From an uncultured Collinsella sp. (GTDB lineage: Bacteria > Actinomycetota > Coriobacteriia > Coriobacteriales > Coriobacteriaceae): a stretch of 6,313 nt of DNA. The stretch's first letter is position 1, and each line of letters starts with the position of its first letter. Location: contig UQVT01000115.1 in the NCBI GenBank assembly GCA_900544465.1, positions 1-6,313 on the forward strand. Reading direction: 5' to 3'. The position numbers and the translations under genes were made by a program. The notes under the pieces were generated by a model, which ran no database searches, was not told the DNA's origin, and worked only from the letters and a program-made list of their open reading frames with translations. This document shows, in pieces, positions 1-6,057 of this stretch.

Positions 1-923
1 AGCTCCGTCGCATCTTTGTGACGCTGGGCATTTCGGACTGCTCCATGGAGAAGGGTTCCATGCGCTGCGACGGCAACGTGTCGCTGCGTCGCCGCGGCGA
101 GACCAAGCTGGGCACCAAGACCGAGCTTAAGAACCTCAACTCGTTTAAGAGCCTGCATGATGGCCTTGCCTACGAGATTTGCCGCCAGGCCGAGGTGCTC
201 GAGGAGGGCGGCATCATCTATCAGGAGACCCGCCACTGGGAGCCCAGCCGCAAGCGCACCGTGGTCATGCGTGTGAAGGAGACGGCCGACGACTACCGCC
301 TGTTCCCCGACCCCGATCTGGCGCCGTTCGATCTGGACGACGAGTTCATCGACCGCTGCCGTGGCGAGATCCCCGAGCTGCCCGATGCCAAGCGCGCCCG
401 TTTTGAGGCCGACTTTGGCATTAAGACGGCCGATGCCGAGCAGATCGCCGGCGACCCGGAGTTTGCCGAGTTCTTTGAGGCCGCCGCTGCCGGTATGGCT
501 GGCAAGGAGGCCCAGACGGTCGCAAACCTGCTGGTGAACGAGATGATCGCCTACCTTAAGGGCGCGGGCGTCTCGCTGGCCGAGTCCGGCATCGCGCCGG
601 CTCAGGTGGCAGCTCTTGCCAAGTTGCTCGCGACCGATGCCATCAGCTCCAACCAGGCGCACGAGGTCTTTGAGGCCATGGCCCAGACCGGCGACGACCC
701 CAACAAGATCGTCGACGAGCGCGGTATGCGTCAGGTGAGCGATGCCGGCGCGCTGCAGCCGATCGTGGACGAGGTGCTGGCAAACTGTGCCGATCAGGCG
801 CAACAGTATCGTGACGGCAACCAGAAGGTCATCGGCTTTTTGGTGGGCCAGTGCATGAAGGCGAGCCGCGGCAAGGGCAACCCGAAGCTCTTCAACGAGT
901 TGCTGAGAACGTCGCTCTCGTAA
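1..923 (+). CDS. gatB: Aspartyl/glutamyl-tRNA(Asn/Gln) amidotransferase subunit B, C-terminal part (5' end outside window)
   Basis: GatB is the tRNA-binding and kinase subunit of the cytoplasmic GatCAB complex. The complex converts Glu-tRNA(Gln) or Asp-tRNA(Asn) to Gln-tRNA(Gln) or Asn-tRNA(Asn), using ammonia released by GatA. The frame is open from the left edge (first full codon at 3), giving 306 residues of a protein normally near 480-500, so about the first third is missing. Visible family hallmarks are SMEKGSMRCDGNVSLR, TKTELKNLNSFKSL, QETRHWEPSRKRT and DYRLFPDPDLAPF, all in the catalytic cradle. They are followed by the helical GatB/YqeY tail, which ends with the typical GKGNPKLFNELLR. 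The GTG at 18 is an internal valine codon, not a start. TAA is at 921-923. gatC and gatA probably lie upstream, but this is inferred from the usual operon. The large inverted repeat begins four bases after the stop. Identification is near certain. Confidence 0.97.
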   Translation, partial: LRRIFVTLGISDCSMEKGSMRCDGNVSLRRRGETKLGTKTELKNLNSFKSLHDGLAYEICRQAEVLEEGGIIYQETRHWEPSRKRTVVMRVKETADDYRLFPDPDLAPFDLDDEFIDRCRGEIPELPDAKRARFEADFGIKTADAEQIAGDPEFAEFFEAAAAGMAGKEAQTVANLLVNEMIAYLKGAGVSLAESGIAPAQVAALAKLLATDAISSNQAHEVFEAMAQTGDDPNKIVDERGMRQVSDAGALQPIVDEVLANCADQAQQYRDGNQKVIGFLVGQCMKASRGKGNPKLFNELLRTSLS

Positions 924-927
924 ACGG

Positions 928-1068
928 GAACCCGGGAGCCCCGGCAGGGCGGGTGCTTCCTCAAAATTTCGAACAGTCCTGCGCAAGACGAAGGCCACAT
1001 TAAGTGGCCTTCTTTGCGTGCGGAACTCATTTTGAGCAAGCACCCGCCCTGCCGGGGCTCCCGGGTTC
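928..1068. repeat. Long inverted repeat (40-bp arms, 39/40 match) enclosing a hairpin
   Basis: The left arm is 928-967 and the right arm 1029-1068. Reverse-complementing the right arm reproduces the left arm, from GAACCCGGGAGCC through CTCAAAAT, with one mismatch (C959 against C1037). The 61-bp interior carries its own hairpin (982-1018). The whole 141-bp unit could form a cruciform in DNA or a very stable stem in RNA. It starts four bases after the gatB stop and ends about 50 bases before a canonical terminator. No protein is encoded and no clean target-site duplication is seen; the sequence AACG occurs at 923-926 and 1072-1075 but is not flush with the arms. It may be a MITE-like or REP-like element, or a compound terminator. 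The repeat itself is a direct observation; its nature is inference. Confidence 0.85.
982..1018 (+). terminator. Nested hairpin inside the inverted repeat, possible gatB terminator
   Basis: GAAGGCCAC (990-998) pairs perfectly with GTGGCCTTC (1004-1012) around an ATTAA loop. The stem is extended by CGCAA (982-986) with TTGCG (1014-1018) across a small internal loop. The downstream run CTTCTTTG is only moderately T-rich, so intrinsic termination is plausible but weaker than at 1121-1147. It is nearly symmetric and could act in both directions between the converging gatB and araC-type genes. Confidence 0.5.
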
Positions 1069-1120
1069 TGCAACGACTCGGCCGTTCGGGTCAGGCGGGG
1101 CTGAATGGAATAGAGTGAAT

Positions 1121-1147
1121 GGGTGCGCCGTTGGCGCGCCCATTTTT
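1121..1147 (+). terminator. Rho-independent terminator downstream of gatB
   Basis: GGGTGCGCC (1121-1129) pairs with GGCGCGCCC (1133-1141) over a GTT loop, giving nine pairs including one G-U, followed directly by ATTTTT (1142-1147). This is a textbook intrinsic terminator for rightward transcription leaving gatB. On the opposite strand the stem has no T-run, so it would not be expected to stop the leftward regulator transcript. Confidence 0.8.
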
Positions 1148-1150
1148 GTG

Positions 1151-1183
1151 AATGTGACAAAGGGACAGTCCCTTTGTCACATT
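1151..1183. repeat. Perfect 33-bp palindrome of the GTGACAAAGGGAC family
   Basis: The arm AATGTGACAAAGGGAC (1151-1166) and its exact complement (1168-1183) flank the single base A1167, so all 16 pairs match. It lies between the gatB terminator and the 3' end of the leftward regulator gene. Related sequences occur at 1221-1229 (a half, GTCCCTTTG) and at 5944-5989. I recall this motif as a recurrent intergenic palindrome in Collinsella genomes. Without a T-run on either side, a terminator function is not evident. Confidence 0.9.
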
Positions 1184-1220
1184 GCAGGTGACCTCCTCTG
1201 CATGTGGAGCTCATTGGTCT

Positions 1221-1229
1221 GTCCCTTTG
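1221..1229. repeat. Half-copy of the GTCCCTTTG palindrome
   Basis: GTCCCTTTG at 1221-1229 equals the right half-core of the palindrome at 1151-1183, but no matching GACAAAGGG arm is present. It sits 8 bases past the regulator stop codon. It looks like a degenerate or truncated copy. Nine bases are few, so chance is possible, but the position beside an intact copy favours relatedness. Confidence 0.5.
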
Positions 1230-1237
1230 CTGGCTCC

Positions 1238-2242
1238 TTACTGGTGTTGGGAGCGCCAGGTGGTGGGGGTGGTGCCGGTGTATTGTTTGAAAGCTTGGGT
1301 GAAGGCGGCCTGCTGAGGGTAGCCTAGACGCTCTGCCACCTGTGCTATCGTGAGCGTGCTATCGGCCAAAAGGTCCTGTGCTCGCTCCATACGGCGTCTG
1401 CGAATGTAGGCGCCCAGGGGCTCGCCAGTTTGGGCCTTAAAGGTGGCGCATAGTTTGGAGCGGCTTGTGTAGAGCCTCTCGGCCACCTCGTTGACACCCA
1501 CACGCCTGCCTTTGTCGAGCGCGCGCTCAATCATTTCCGTTGCTTCTTCGGCAATGGCTATGCTGACGCGTGTGTCTGCCGCCTGCCGCGCCTGCTTGTG
1601 GGCCGCGCGCGAACAGGCGAGCTCCGCGACCATGGTCTCCACGATGCCCTGCATATAGACGTGTCCGCCTACGGTGCGAGCGCGGTCCTCGTTAATCCGG
1701 CGCAGCGTGTGGCAGATGGCAGACGTCGCTTCCTCGTGCCATGGCTCGGCAAACGCCTCAAAGATTCCCGCGAACTCGGTGGGATAGCGGTGCTCCAGTT
1801 CGTCAAAATATTCAGGCAAAAAGAGCACCGAGCGCGAGTGATAGAGCTCCCCCGCAAACAGCGGGCTTAATTCCTCGCCACAGTTATCTTGGATAAAGCT
1901 GCAAACGGCATTGTTTGGCCACGGTCCATGCAATGGTTTGAGGTTCGCGGGCGTTATGCCAGCCTCGGGCATGCATGTAAGTGTGGGCGCGCTGACCTCG
2001 CTCACGCAGGCATATGGCTCGGGTGTGTATTCGGTCAGGTACATATCGTGCGTCGGGGTGATGAAATGCTCCATGACGATGCAGGCAGGGGAGAGGGGCA
2101 TGATCCATGCGCGTCCGTGCGCCCGATCGTTTGCCACCTCGCCGGTAAAGACAGCGCCCTTGCCGGAAAGCTCCAGGCCAAACTGCTCAAACTGTGGTGC
2201 GTAGAGCTCGGTTATGTCGGTCGCTGCCCGCCGTATTTGCAA
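1238..2242 (-). CDS. AraC/XylS-family transcriptional regulator, divergent from ABC transporter genes
   Basis: A 334-residue DNA-binding regulator. The C-terminal AraC domain has both helix-turn-helix units: the first about residues 247-272 (VGVNEVAERLYTSRSKL), the second about 298-330 (TIAQVAERLGYP, then AFKQYTGTTPTTWR). The TIAQVAERLGY stretch and the closing Y-G-x-T-P-x-x-W-R are the usual family signature. The first roughly 230 residues would hold the ligand-sensing or dimerisation part, which I cannot assign to a named fold. The start is TTG at 2240-2242, the only credible one: no ATG or GTG occurs in frame back to the upstream TGA, the first internal Met is at residue 48, and AAAGGAAAGGGA (2259-2248 on the minus strand) is well placed. 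TAA is at 1238-1240. The gene is divergent from the two ABC genes, so it probably controls them and itself. By analogy with YbtA and PchR the ligand might be a metal-siderophore complex, but this is inference. Confidence 0.92.
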   Translation of the reverse strand: MQIRRAATDITELYAPQFEQFGLELSGKGAVFTGEVANDRAHGRAWIMPLSPACIVMEHFITPTHDMYLTEYTPEPYACVSEVSAPTLTCMPEAGITPANLKPLHGPWPNNAVCSFIQDNCGEELSPLFAGELYHSRSVLFLPEYFDELEHRYPTEFAGIFEAFAEPWHEEATSAICHTLRRINEDRARTVGGHVYMQGIVETMVAELACSRAAHKQARQAADTRVSIAIAEEATEMIERALDKGRRVGVNEVAERLYTSRSKLCATFKAQTGEPLGAYIRRRRMERAQDLLADSTLTIAQVAERLGYPQQAAFTQAFKQYTGTTPTTWRSQHQ

Positions 2243-2247
2243 AAGCG

Positions 2248-2259
2248 TCCCTTTCCTTT
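2248..2259 (-). promoter_or_regulatory. Ribosome-binding site supporting the TTG start
   Basis: Read on the minus strand, AAAGGAAAGGGA ends five bases before TTG (2242-2240). It contains two purine-rich Shine-Dalgarno-like cores. Together with the absence of any other in-frame start downstream of the upstream TGA, it fixes the regulator start. Confidence 0.7.
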
Positions 2260-2280
2260 GCAGAAACGTCCACGCCTGGC

Positions 2281-2309
2281 TTGATTGTGAGCCATGGCTA
2301 ACACATCAA
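2281..2309. promoter_or_regulatory. Interrupted palindrome, putative operator of the divergent promoter region
   Basis: The perfect 10-bp core AGCCATGGCT (2290-2299) is extended by TGT (2286-2288) with ACA (2301-2303). After one extra base (C2304) it continues with TTGAT (2281-2285) against ATCAA (2305-2309). The two half-sites, TTGAT-TGTGAGCC and the complement TTGATGTGTTAGCC, differ by one gap and one mismatch. The dyad covers the predicted start point of the regulator gene and lies upstream of the ABC operon. The regulator encoded next door is the natural candidate to bind it, although AraC proteins often prefer direct repeats. The dyad is observed; its role is inferred. Confidence 0.55.
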
Positions 2310-2337
2310 TGATAAGTTCATTACGGTTAACTCTCAA
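2309..2337 (-). promoter_or_regulatory. Sigma70-type promoter for the AraC-family gene
   Basis: On the minus strand, TTGAGA (-35, plus coordinates 2332-2337, 5 of 6 consensus bases) is separated by exactly 17 bases from TATCAT (-10, 2309-2314, 5 of 6). Transcription would begin near 2302, giving a leader of about 60 bases before the TTG start. The predicted start point lies inside the dyad at 2281-2309, which suggests autoregulation. Confidence 0.7.
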
Positions 2338-2343
2338 GCCGTT

Positions 2344-2351
2344 AGAAAGGA
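2344..2351 (+). promoter_or_regulatory. Ribosome-binding site that selects ATG 2357
   Basis: AGAAAGGA lies five bases before ATG 2357. The in-frame ATG at 2294, 63 bases upstream, has no comparable site and sits in the middle of the palindrome at 2281-2309, so 2357 is taken as the start. Confidence 0.75.
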
Positions 2352-2356
2352 ATCTC

Positions 2357-4183
2357 ATGGCAAAGGGATCAAAAAGGGAAGGTGGAGGCATCGGCGAGTT
2401 GCTCGCGTATGCCGGTGACCGTAAATTCCTAACGTATTTGGGCATGGCGCTCTCGGCGCTCTCGCAGCTGCTGAGCTTTGGCCCGTACGTGTGCATTTGG
2501 CTTGTCGCTCGCGACCTGATCGCCGTGGCACCTAACTGGAGCGAAGCCTGCGACATCGCGATGTATGGCTGGTGGGCCGTGGGGTTTGCGCTGGCAAGCA
2601 TCGTAACTTATTTCGTGGGGCTCATGTGCACGCATCTGTCCGCGTTTCGCTGCGCGTCCAATATCCGTAAGGCTACGAGCGAGCACCTGCTTAAGTTGCC
2701 GCTCGGCTACTTCGACACGCATGCCACCGGCGAGCTGCGCCGCATTGTAGACGGGTGTGCCGCCTCCACCGAGACTTTGCTCGCACACATGCTGCCCGAT
2801 ATCGCAGGCGCCGTCGCCATGGTCGTGGGCTTGCTCGTGCTGCTTTTCGCCCTCGATTGGCGCTTGGGCGCGGCATGCCTCATCTCGGTGGCCATTTCGT
2901 TTGGCGCCATGGCTACCATGATGAGCGGCAAAGGCGCCGAGTTCATGAAGGCCTACATGGGAGCGCTGGTCAAGATGAACAAGACCGGCACCGAATACGT
3001 ACGAGGCATCCCCGTGGTCAAGGTGTTTCAGCAGACGGTCTACTCCTTTAAGGCCTTCCACGATGCGATCGCCGAATACGCCGACATGGCGCAAAACTAT
3101 GCGGGCACGTTCTGCCGAGGTCCGCAGGTGCTCAACCTTACCGCGCTCAATGGCCTTGTGGCATTCCTGTTGCCCGTGGCGTTGCTGTTGGCGCCAGGCG
3201 AGACGGACTTCGCGCATTTTATGACCAACTTCACGTTTTACGCGATATTTTCGGCCGTGGTACCGACGGCCATGACCAAGCTCATGTTTGTGGGCGAGGC
3301 CTCTCAGATGAGTGCCGATTCGTTGGCTCGTATTCGAAGCGTCATGGATTCCAAGCAGCTCTCCGTGCCCGCCCAACCCAAGCACCCTGCCGGCAGCGAC
3401 GTGCGATTTGAGGACGTGAGCTTTACGTACGAGGGCGCCGAGGCACCTGCCGTTAGCCATGTAAGTTTCAGCGTTCCCGCTGGTAGCACTCTCGCCCTGG
3501 TGGGTCCCTCGGGTGGCGGTAAGTCAACCTGCGCAAGCCTGATCCCGCGTTTTTGGGATGTTTCCTCGGGTCGAGTGCTCGTAGGCGGTGTGGACGTTCG
3601 CGATATGGATCCGCACGAGCTTATGGACCAGGTCGCCTTCGTGTTCCAGACCAACCAGCTGTTCCGGCAAACACTTGCCGATAACGTGCGCGCCTCCAAG
3701 CCTACGGCCACTGACGACGAAGTGCGTGCGGCCCTCTCCGCAGCTCAGTGCGACGACATTGTGGCCAAGCTCCCACAGGGTATCAATACCATGCTCGGCG
3801 CCGGCGGAGCATATCTTTCGGGCGGCGAGGTCCAGCGCGTGGCGCTCGCCCGCGCGATCCTTAAAGACGCGCCTATCGTGGTGCTCGACGAGGCCACGGC
3901 GTTTGCCGATCCCGAGAACGAGGCGCTCATCCAGCGCGCCTTTAGCAAGCTGGCGGCGGGCCGCACGGTCATTATGATCGCGCACCGACTCTCGACTGTA
4001 GTGGGCGCAGACCAAATCGTGGTGCTCAACCAGGGCAGCGTGCAGGAGTCGGGTACCCATGCCGAGTTGCTGTCCCAAAACGGCCTGTATGCCAAGATGC
4101 GGGCCGAGTACGAGCAGGCCGCGAGCTGGAAGATTACTGCTGCGACCGCGGATGCCGCCGTCACGAAGGGAGGCGAGGCCTAA
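2357..4183 (+). CDS. ABC transporter half-subunit 1, fused membrane and ATPase domains (YbtP/IrtA-like type)
   Basis: A 608-residue half-transporter of exporter fold acting in the cytoplasmic membrane. The six predicted membrane helices are near residues 25-52, 72-95, 147-166, 168-189, 258-279 and 288-311. The ATPase domain runs from about 350 to 590: Walker A GPSGGGKST 383-391, Q-loop Q431, signature LSGGE 487-491, Walker B aspartate D511 with catalytic E512, and switch H543. All are intact. The D-loop reads FADPENE rather than the common SALD type; I recall this variant from iron/siderophore-type ABC proteins such as the YbtP/YbtQ and IrtA/IrtB group. The start at 2357 has a good ribosome site; ATG 2294 would add 21 unlikely residues. 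The stop codon directly abuts the next ATG, so the two proteins should form a heterodimer. The substrate is unknown: siderophore or metallophore uptake is favoured by context, with peptide or drug export the alternative. Confidence 0.93.
   Translation: MAKGSKREGGGIGELLAYAGDRKFLTYLGMALSALSQLLSFGPYVCIWLVARDLIAVAPNWSEACDIAMYGWWAVGFALASIVTYFVGLMCTHLSAFRCASNIRKATSEHLLKLPLGYFDTHATGELRRIVDGCAASTETLLAHMLPDIAGAVAMVVGLLVLLFALDWRLGAACLISVAISFGAMATMMSGKGAEFMKAYMGALVKMNKTGTEYVRGIPVVKVFQQTVYSFKAFHDAIAEYADMAQNYAGTFCRGPQVLNLTALNGLVAFLLPVALLLAPGETDFAHFMTNFTFYAIFSAVVPTAMTKLMFVGEASQMSADSLARIRSVMDSKQLSVPAQPKHPAGSDVRFEDVSFTYEGAEAPAVSHVSFSVPAGSTLALVGPSGGGKSTCASLIPRFWDVSSGRVLVGGVDVRDMDPHELMDQVAFVFQTNQLFRQTLADNVRASKPTATDDEVRAALSAAQCDDIVAKLPQGINTMLGAGGAYLSGGEVQRVALARAILKDAPIVVLDEATAFADPENEALIQRAFSKLAAGRTVIMIAHRLSTVVGADQIVVLNQGSVQESGTHAELLSQNGLYAKMRAEYEQAASWKITAATADAAVTKGGEA
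4166..4173 (+). promoter_or_regulatory. Ribosome-binding site of ABC subunit 2 inside the end of subunit 1
   Basis: AAGGGAGG, encoding part of the last residues of subunit 1, ends ten bases before ATG 4184. With TAA (4181-4183) touching the ATG, ribosomes finishing subunit 1 are positioned to start subunit 2, indicating translational coupling. Confidence 0.75.
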
Positions 4184-5941
4184 ATGTTCGCCTCATTCCA
4201 AAAGAAGTATTTCCTATCCGATAAAGGCGTCGCCGGCGTAAAACGCGGCATTTTCTGGACCACGCTCACCAATCTTATTTCCATGGCCGGCATGGGTTTT
4301 CTATTCCTGGTTATGGCCGGCTTTGTCGAGCATCTCGCCAGCGGGGCTGACCTGCCGGATACCCTGTCGATCGTGGGCGGCCTCCTGGTCTTTTTTGTGT
4401 TGCTCTTTGTCTCTAACTGGCAGCAGTATTACTACACCTACTGCATCTTTTACGAGGAGTGCGGCAAGCAGCGCATGGAGATCGCCGAGCGCTTGCGCAA
4501 ACTGCCGCTGTCGTTTTTTGGTCGTCGTGATCTGGCCGATTTAACCGAGACTATCATGGGTGACGTCCAGGCCATGGAGCACGCCTACAGCCACGTGCTG
4601 GGAGAGCTTTGGGGTGCCATCATCGCAAGCGCCATTGTGTTCGTGGCGTCGTTGTTCTTTTGCTGGCAGCTGGCGATCGCGGCGTTTTGGAGCGTTCCCG
4701 TGGCCTTTGCCGTGCTGTATCTAACACGCGGCCCCATGACTCCGGTGTTCGATCGCGTGCGCGCCGAGAAGGTCAAGGTTACCGAGGCGATTCAAGAGAC
4801 GCTCGACTGCGTTCGCGAGATCCGTGCCACCAACCAGGAGGCCCATTATCTTGAGGGACTCAACGCCGTGATCGATGCCGAGGAGCGCGAGACCACCAAG
4901 GGCGAGCTCGCTAACGGGCTTTTGGTCAACTCCGCCTTTGCCATCCTGCGTCTGGGCATTGCCACCACGCTGGTCACGGGTGCCGCGATGGTCGCCTCCG
5001 GGCAGGTCGACTTTTTGGTGATGTTTGCCTTCCTGCTTATGGTGAGCCGAATCTATGCGCCCTTTGACCAGGCGTTAATGTTAATGTCCGAGCTGTTTGC
5101 CGCCGAGTCGTCTGCCAAGCGCATGCGTTCCATCATGGAAGAGCCTGTGGCGCGGGGCAGCGAGAAATTTGAGCCCGCGGGTCACGATGTGGTGTTCGAT
5201 CACGTGGCATTTGGCTATGGTGCGGGCGAGGACGGCCGCGCCGGCGAGAAAGTTCTTACCGATGTGAGCTTTACGGCCAAGGAAGGCGAGGTCACGGCAC
5301 TAGTCGGTCCTTCGGGCTCTGGCAAGTCTACAGTGAGCCGCCTGGCCGCGCGCTTTTGGGATGCCACCGCGGGCAAGGTTACCGTGGGTGGCGTGGATGT
5401 TGCGAGCGTGGATCCCGAGGTACTGCTGCGTGATTACGCCATCGTGTTCCAAGACGTGTTGCTCTTCGACGACACGGTGATGGGAAACATCCGCCTCGGG
5501 CGTCGTGATGCCACCGATGAGGAAGTGCTTGCGGCTGCGCGTGCCGCCAACTGCGACGAGTTCGTGAACCGCATGCCGCAGGGCTATGACACCATGATCG
5601 GAGAGAACGGCTCCAGGCTGTCCGGCGGCGAGCGTCAGCGCATCTCTATCGCCCGCGCGCTGCTCAAAGATGCGCCCATCGTGCTGTTGGACGAGGCGAC
5701 GGCAAGCTTGGATGTGGAGAATGAGACCGTGGTACAGCAGGCGCTCTCCCGTCTGCTCGCAGGTAAGACGGTTATCGTGATTGCGCATCGCATGCGTACG
5801 GTGGAAAATGCCGACAAGATCGTCGTGCTCAAGGATGGTGTGGTTGCCGAGCAGGGCACTCCGGCGCAGCTCAAGGCGGCAGGTGGAGAATTTGCCCGCA
5901 TGGTTGCGCTGCAAAAGGAAGCGGCTGCCTGGCAGCTGTAG
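4184..5941 (+). CDS. ABC transporter half-subunit 2, fused membrane and ATPase domains (YbtQ/IrtB-like type)
   Basis: A 585-residue partner of the preceding subunit. Predicted membrane helices are near residues 22-48, 62-88, 139-160, 162-183, 248-270 and 275-300. The ATPase domain runs from about 336 to 575: Walker A GPSGSGKST 375-383, Q-loop Q423, signature LSGGE 479-483, Walker B D503 with catalytic E504, D-loop SLDVENE, and switch H535. Both subunits therefore carry complete catalytic motifs, so neither composite ATP site is obviously degenerate, unlike many heterodimeric drug exporters. A charged, glycine-rich stretch (GAGEDGRAGE, about 346-355) lies between the adenine-contacting FGYG and the next strand and is slightly longer than in subunit 1. 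The start is ATG 4184, with no gap after the previous stop. The stop is TAG 5939-5941. The ABC-exporter-fold assignment is firm; direction of transport and substrate are not visible. Confidence 0.93.
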   Translation: MFASFQKKYFLSDKGVAGVKRGIFWTTLTNLISMAGMGFLFLVMAGFVEHLASGADLPDTLSIVGGLLVFFVLLFVSNWQQYYYTYCIFYEECGKQRMEIAERLRKLPLSFFGRRDLADLTETIMGDVQAMEHAYSHVLGELWGAIIASAIVFVASLFFCWQLAIAAFWSVPVAFAVLYLTRGPMTPVFDRVRAEKVKVTEAIQETLDCVREIRATNQEAHYLEGLNAVIDAEERETTKGELANGLLVNSAFAILRLGIATTLVTGAAMVASGQVDFLVMFAFLLMVSRIYAPFDQALMLMSELFAAESSAKRMRSIMEEPVARGSEKFEPAGHDVVFDHVAFGYGAGEDGRAGEKVLTDVSFTAKEGEVTALVGPSGSGKSTVSRLAARFWDATAGKVTVGGVDVASVDPEVLLRDYAIVFQDVLLFDDTVMGNIRLGRRDATDEEVLAAARAANCDEFVNRMPQGYDTMIGENGSRLSGGERQRISIARALLKDAPIVLLDEATASLDVENETVVQQALSRLLAGKTVIVIAHRMRTVENADKIVVLKDGVVAEQGTPAQLKAAGGEFARMVALQKEAAAWQL

Positions 5942-5943
5942 GT

Positions 5944-5989
5944 AAAGGGACTGTCCCATAAGGGACAAAGGGACAGCCCCTTTGTCATA
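5944..5989. repeat. Diverged compound copy of the GACAAAGGGAC/GTCCCTTTGTC palindrome
   Basis: Three bases after the ABC operon stop, two palindromes lie in tandem. GGGAC-T-GTCCC spans 5947-5957. GACAAAGGGAC (5964-5974) then pairs with GCCCCTTTGTC (5976-5986) around A5975, with one A-C mismatch. A rival stem is possible: CTGTCCC (5951-5957) with GGGACAG (5970-5976). The sequence belongs to the same family as 1151-1183. It may serve as a weak terminator for the ABC operon, but no T-run follows (ATATTGAG), so it is annotated as a repeat. Confidence 0.8.
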
Positions 5990-6028
5990 TTGAGTTCATC
6001 GCCATAGTTTCCAAAAAGTTAACCATTG

Positions 6029-6057
6029 TTGAACTTAATAGTTAGATAAACTAAACT
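6029..6057 (+). promoter_or_regulatory. Promoter of the terminal small-protein gene
   Basis: TTGAAC (6029-6034, 4 of 6 consensus bases) and TAAACT (6052-6057, 4 of 6) are separated by exactly 17 bases in an AT-rich stretch that contrasts with the GC-rich surroundings. The start of transcription would fall near 6064, about 80 bases before the ATG. Confidence 0.5.

Noticed and set aside
18..20. GTG as the start of the first coding region
   Set aside because: The frame is open back to the window edge and the upstream residues (LRRIF) continue the GatB sequence, so this is an internal valine.
923..1075. AACG on both sides of the long inverted repeat as a target-site duplication
   Set aside because: The copies are not flush with the arms (one base on the left, three on the right), and four bases are easily found by chance.
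1151..1183. Perfect palindrome as a terminator of the regulator gene
   Set aside because: The stem is strong, but neither strand shows a T-run directly after it; it is better described as a repeat until transcript ends are known.
1004..1327. Small rightward open frame across the gatB-regulator intergenic region
   Set aside because: It runs through the inverted repeat, the terminator and the palindrome, then into the antisense of the regulator. It has no ribosome site, and its composition looks like translated repeats.
2247..2260. GTCCCTTTCCTTTG as another copy of the palindromic repeat
   Set aside because: It matches only a short half with an internal change, and on the minus strand it is the regulator's ribosome site, so the similarity is probably coincidental.
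2294..2296. Upstream in-frame ATG for ABC subunit 1
   Set aside because: It lacks a ribosome site, lies in the centre of the palindrome AGCCATGGCT, and adds 21 residues unlike family N-termini. ATG 2357 has AGAAAGGA at proper spacing.
2429..3460. Long minus-strand open frame of 343 codons opposite ABC subunit 1
   Set aside because: Its His/Gly/Arg-rich composition is typical of an antisense shadow in GC-rich DNA, it has no family motif, and it fully overlaps a certain gene.
5300..5968. Minus-strand open frame of 222 codons opposite the ATPase domain of subunit 2
   Set aside because: Shadow frame over conserved ABC motifs; its composition is not protein-like and no plausible start context is seen.
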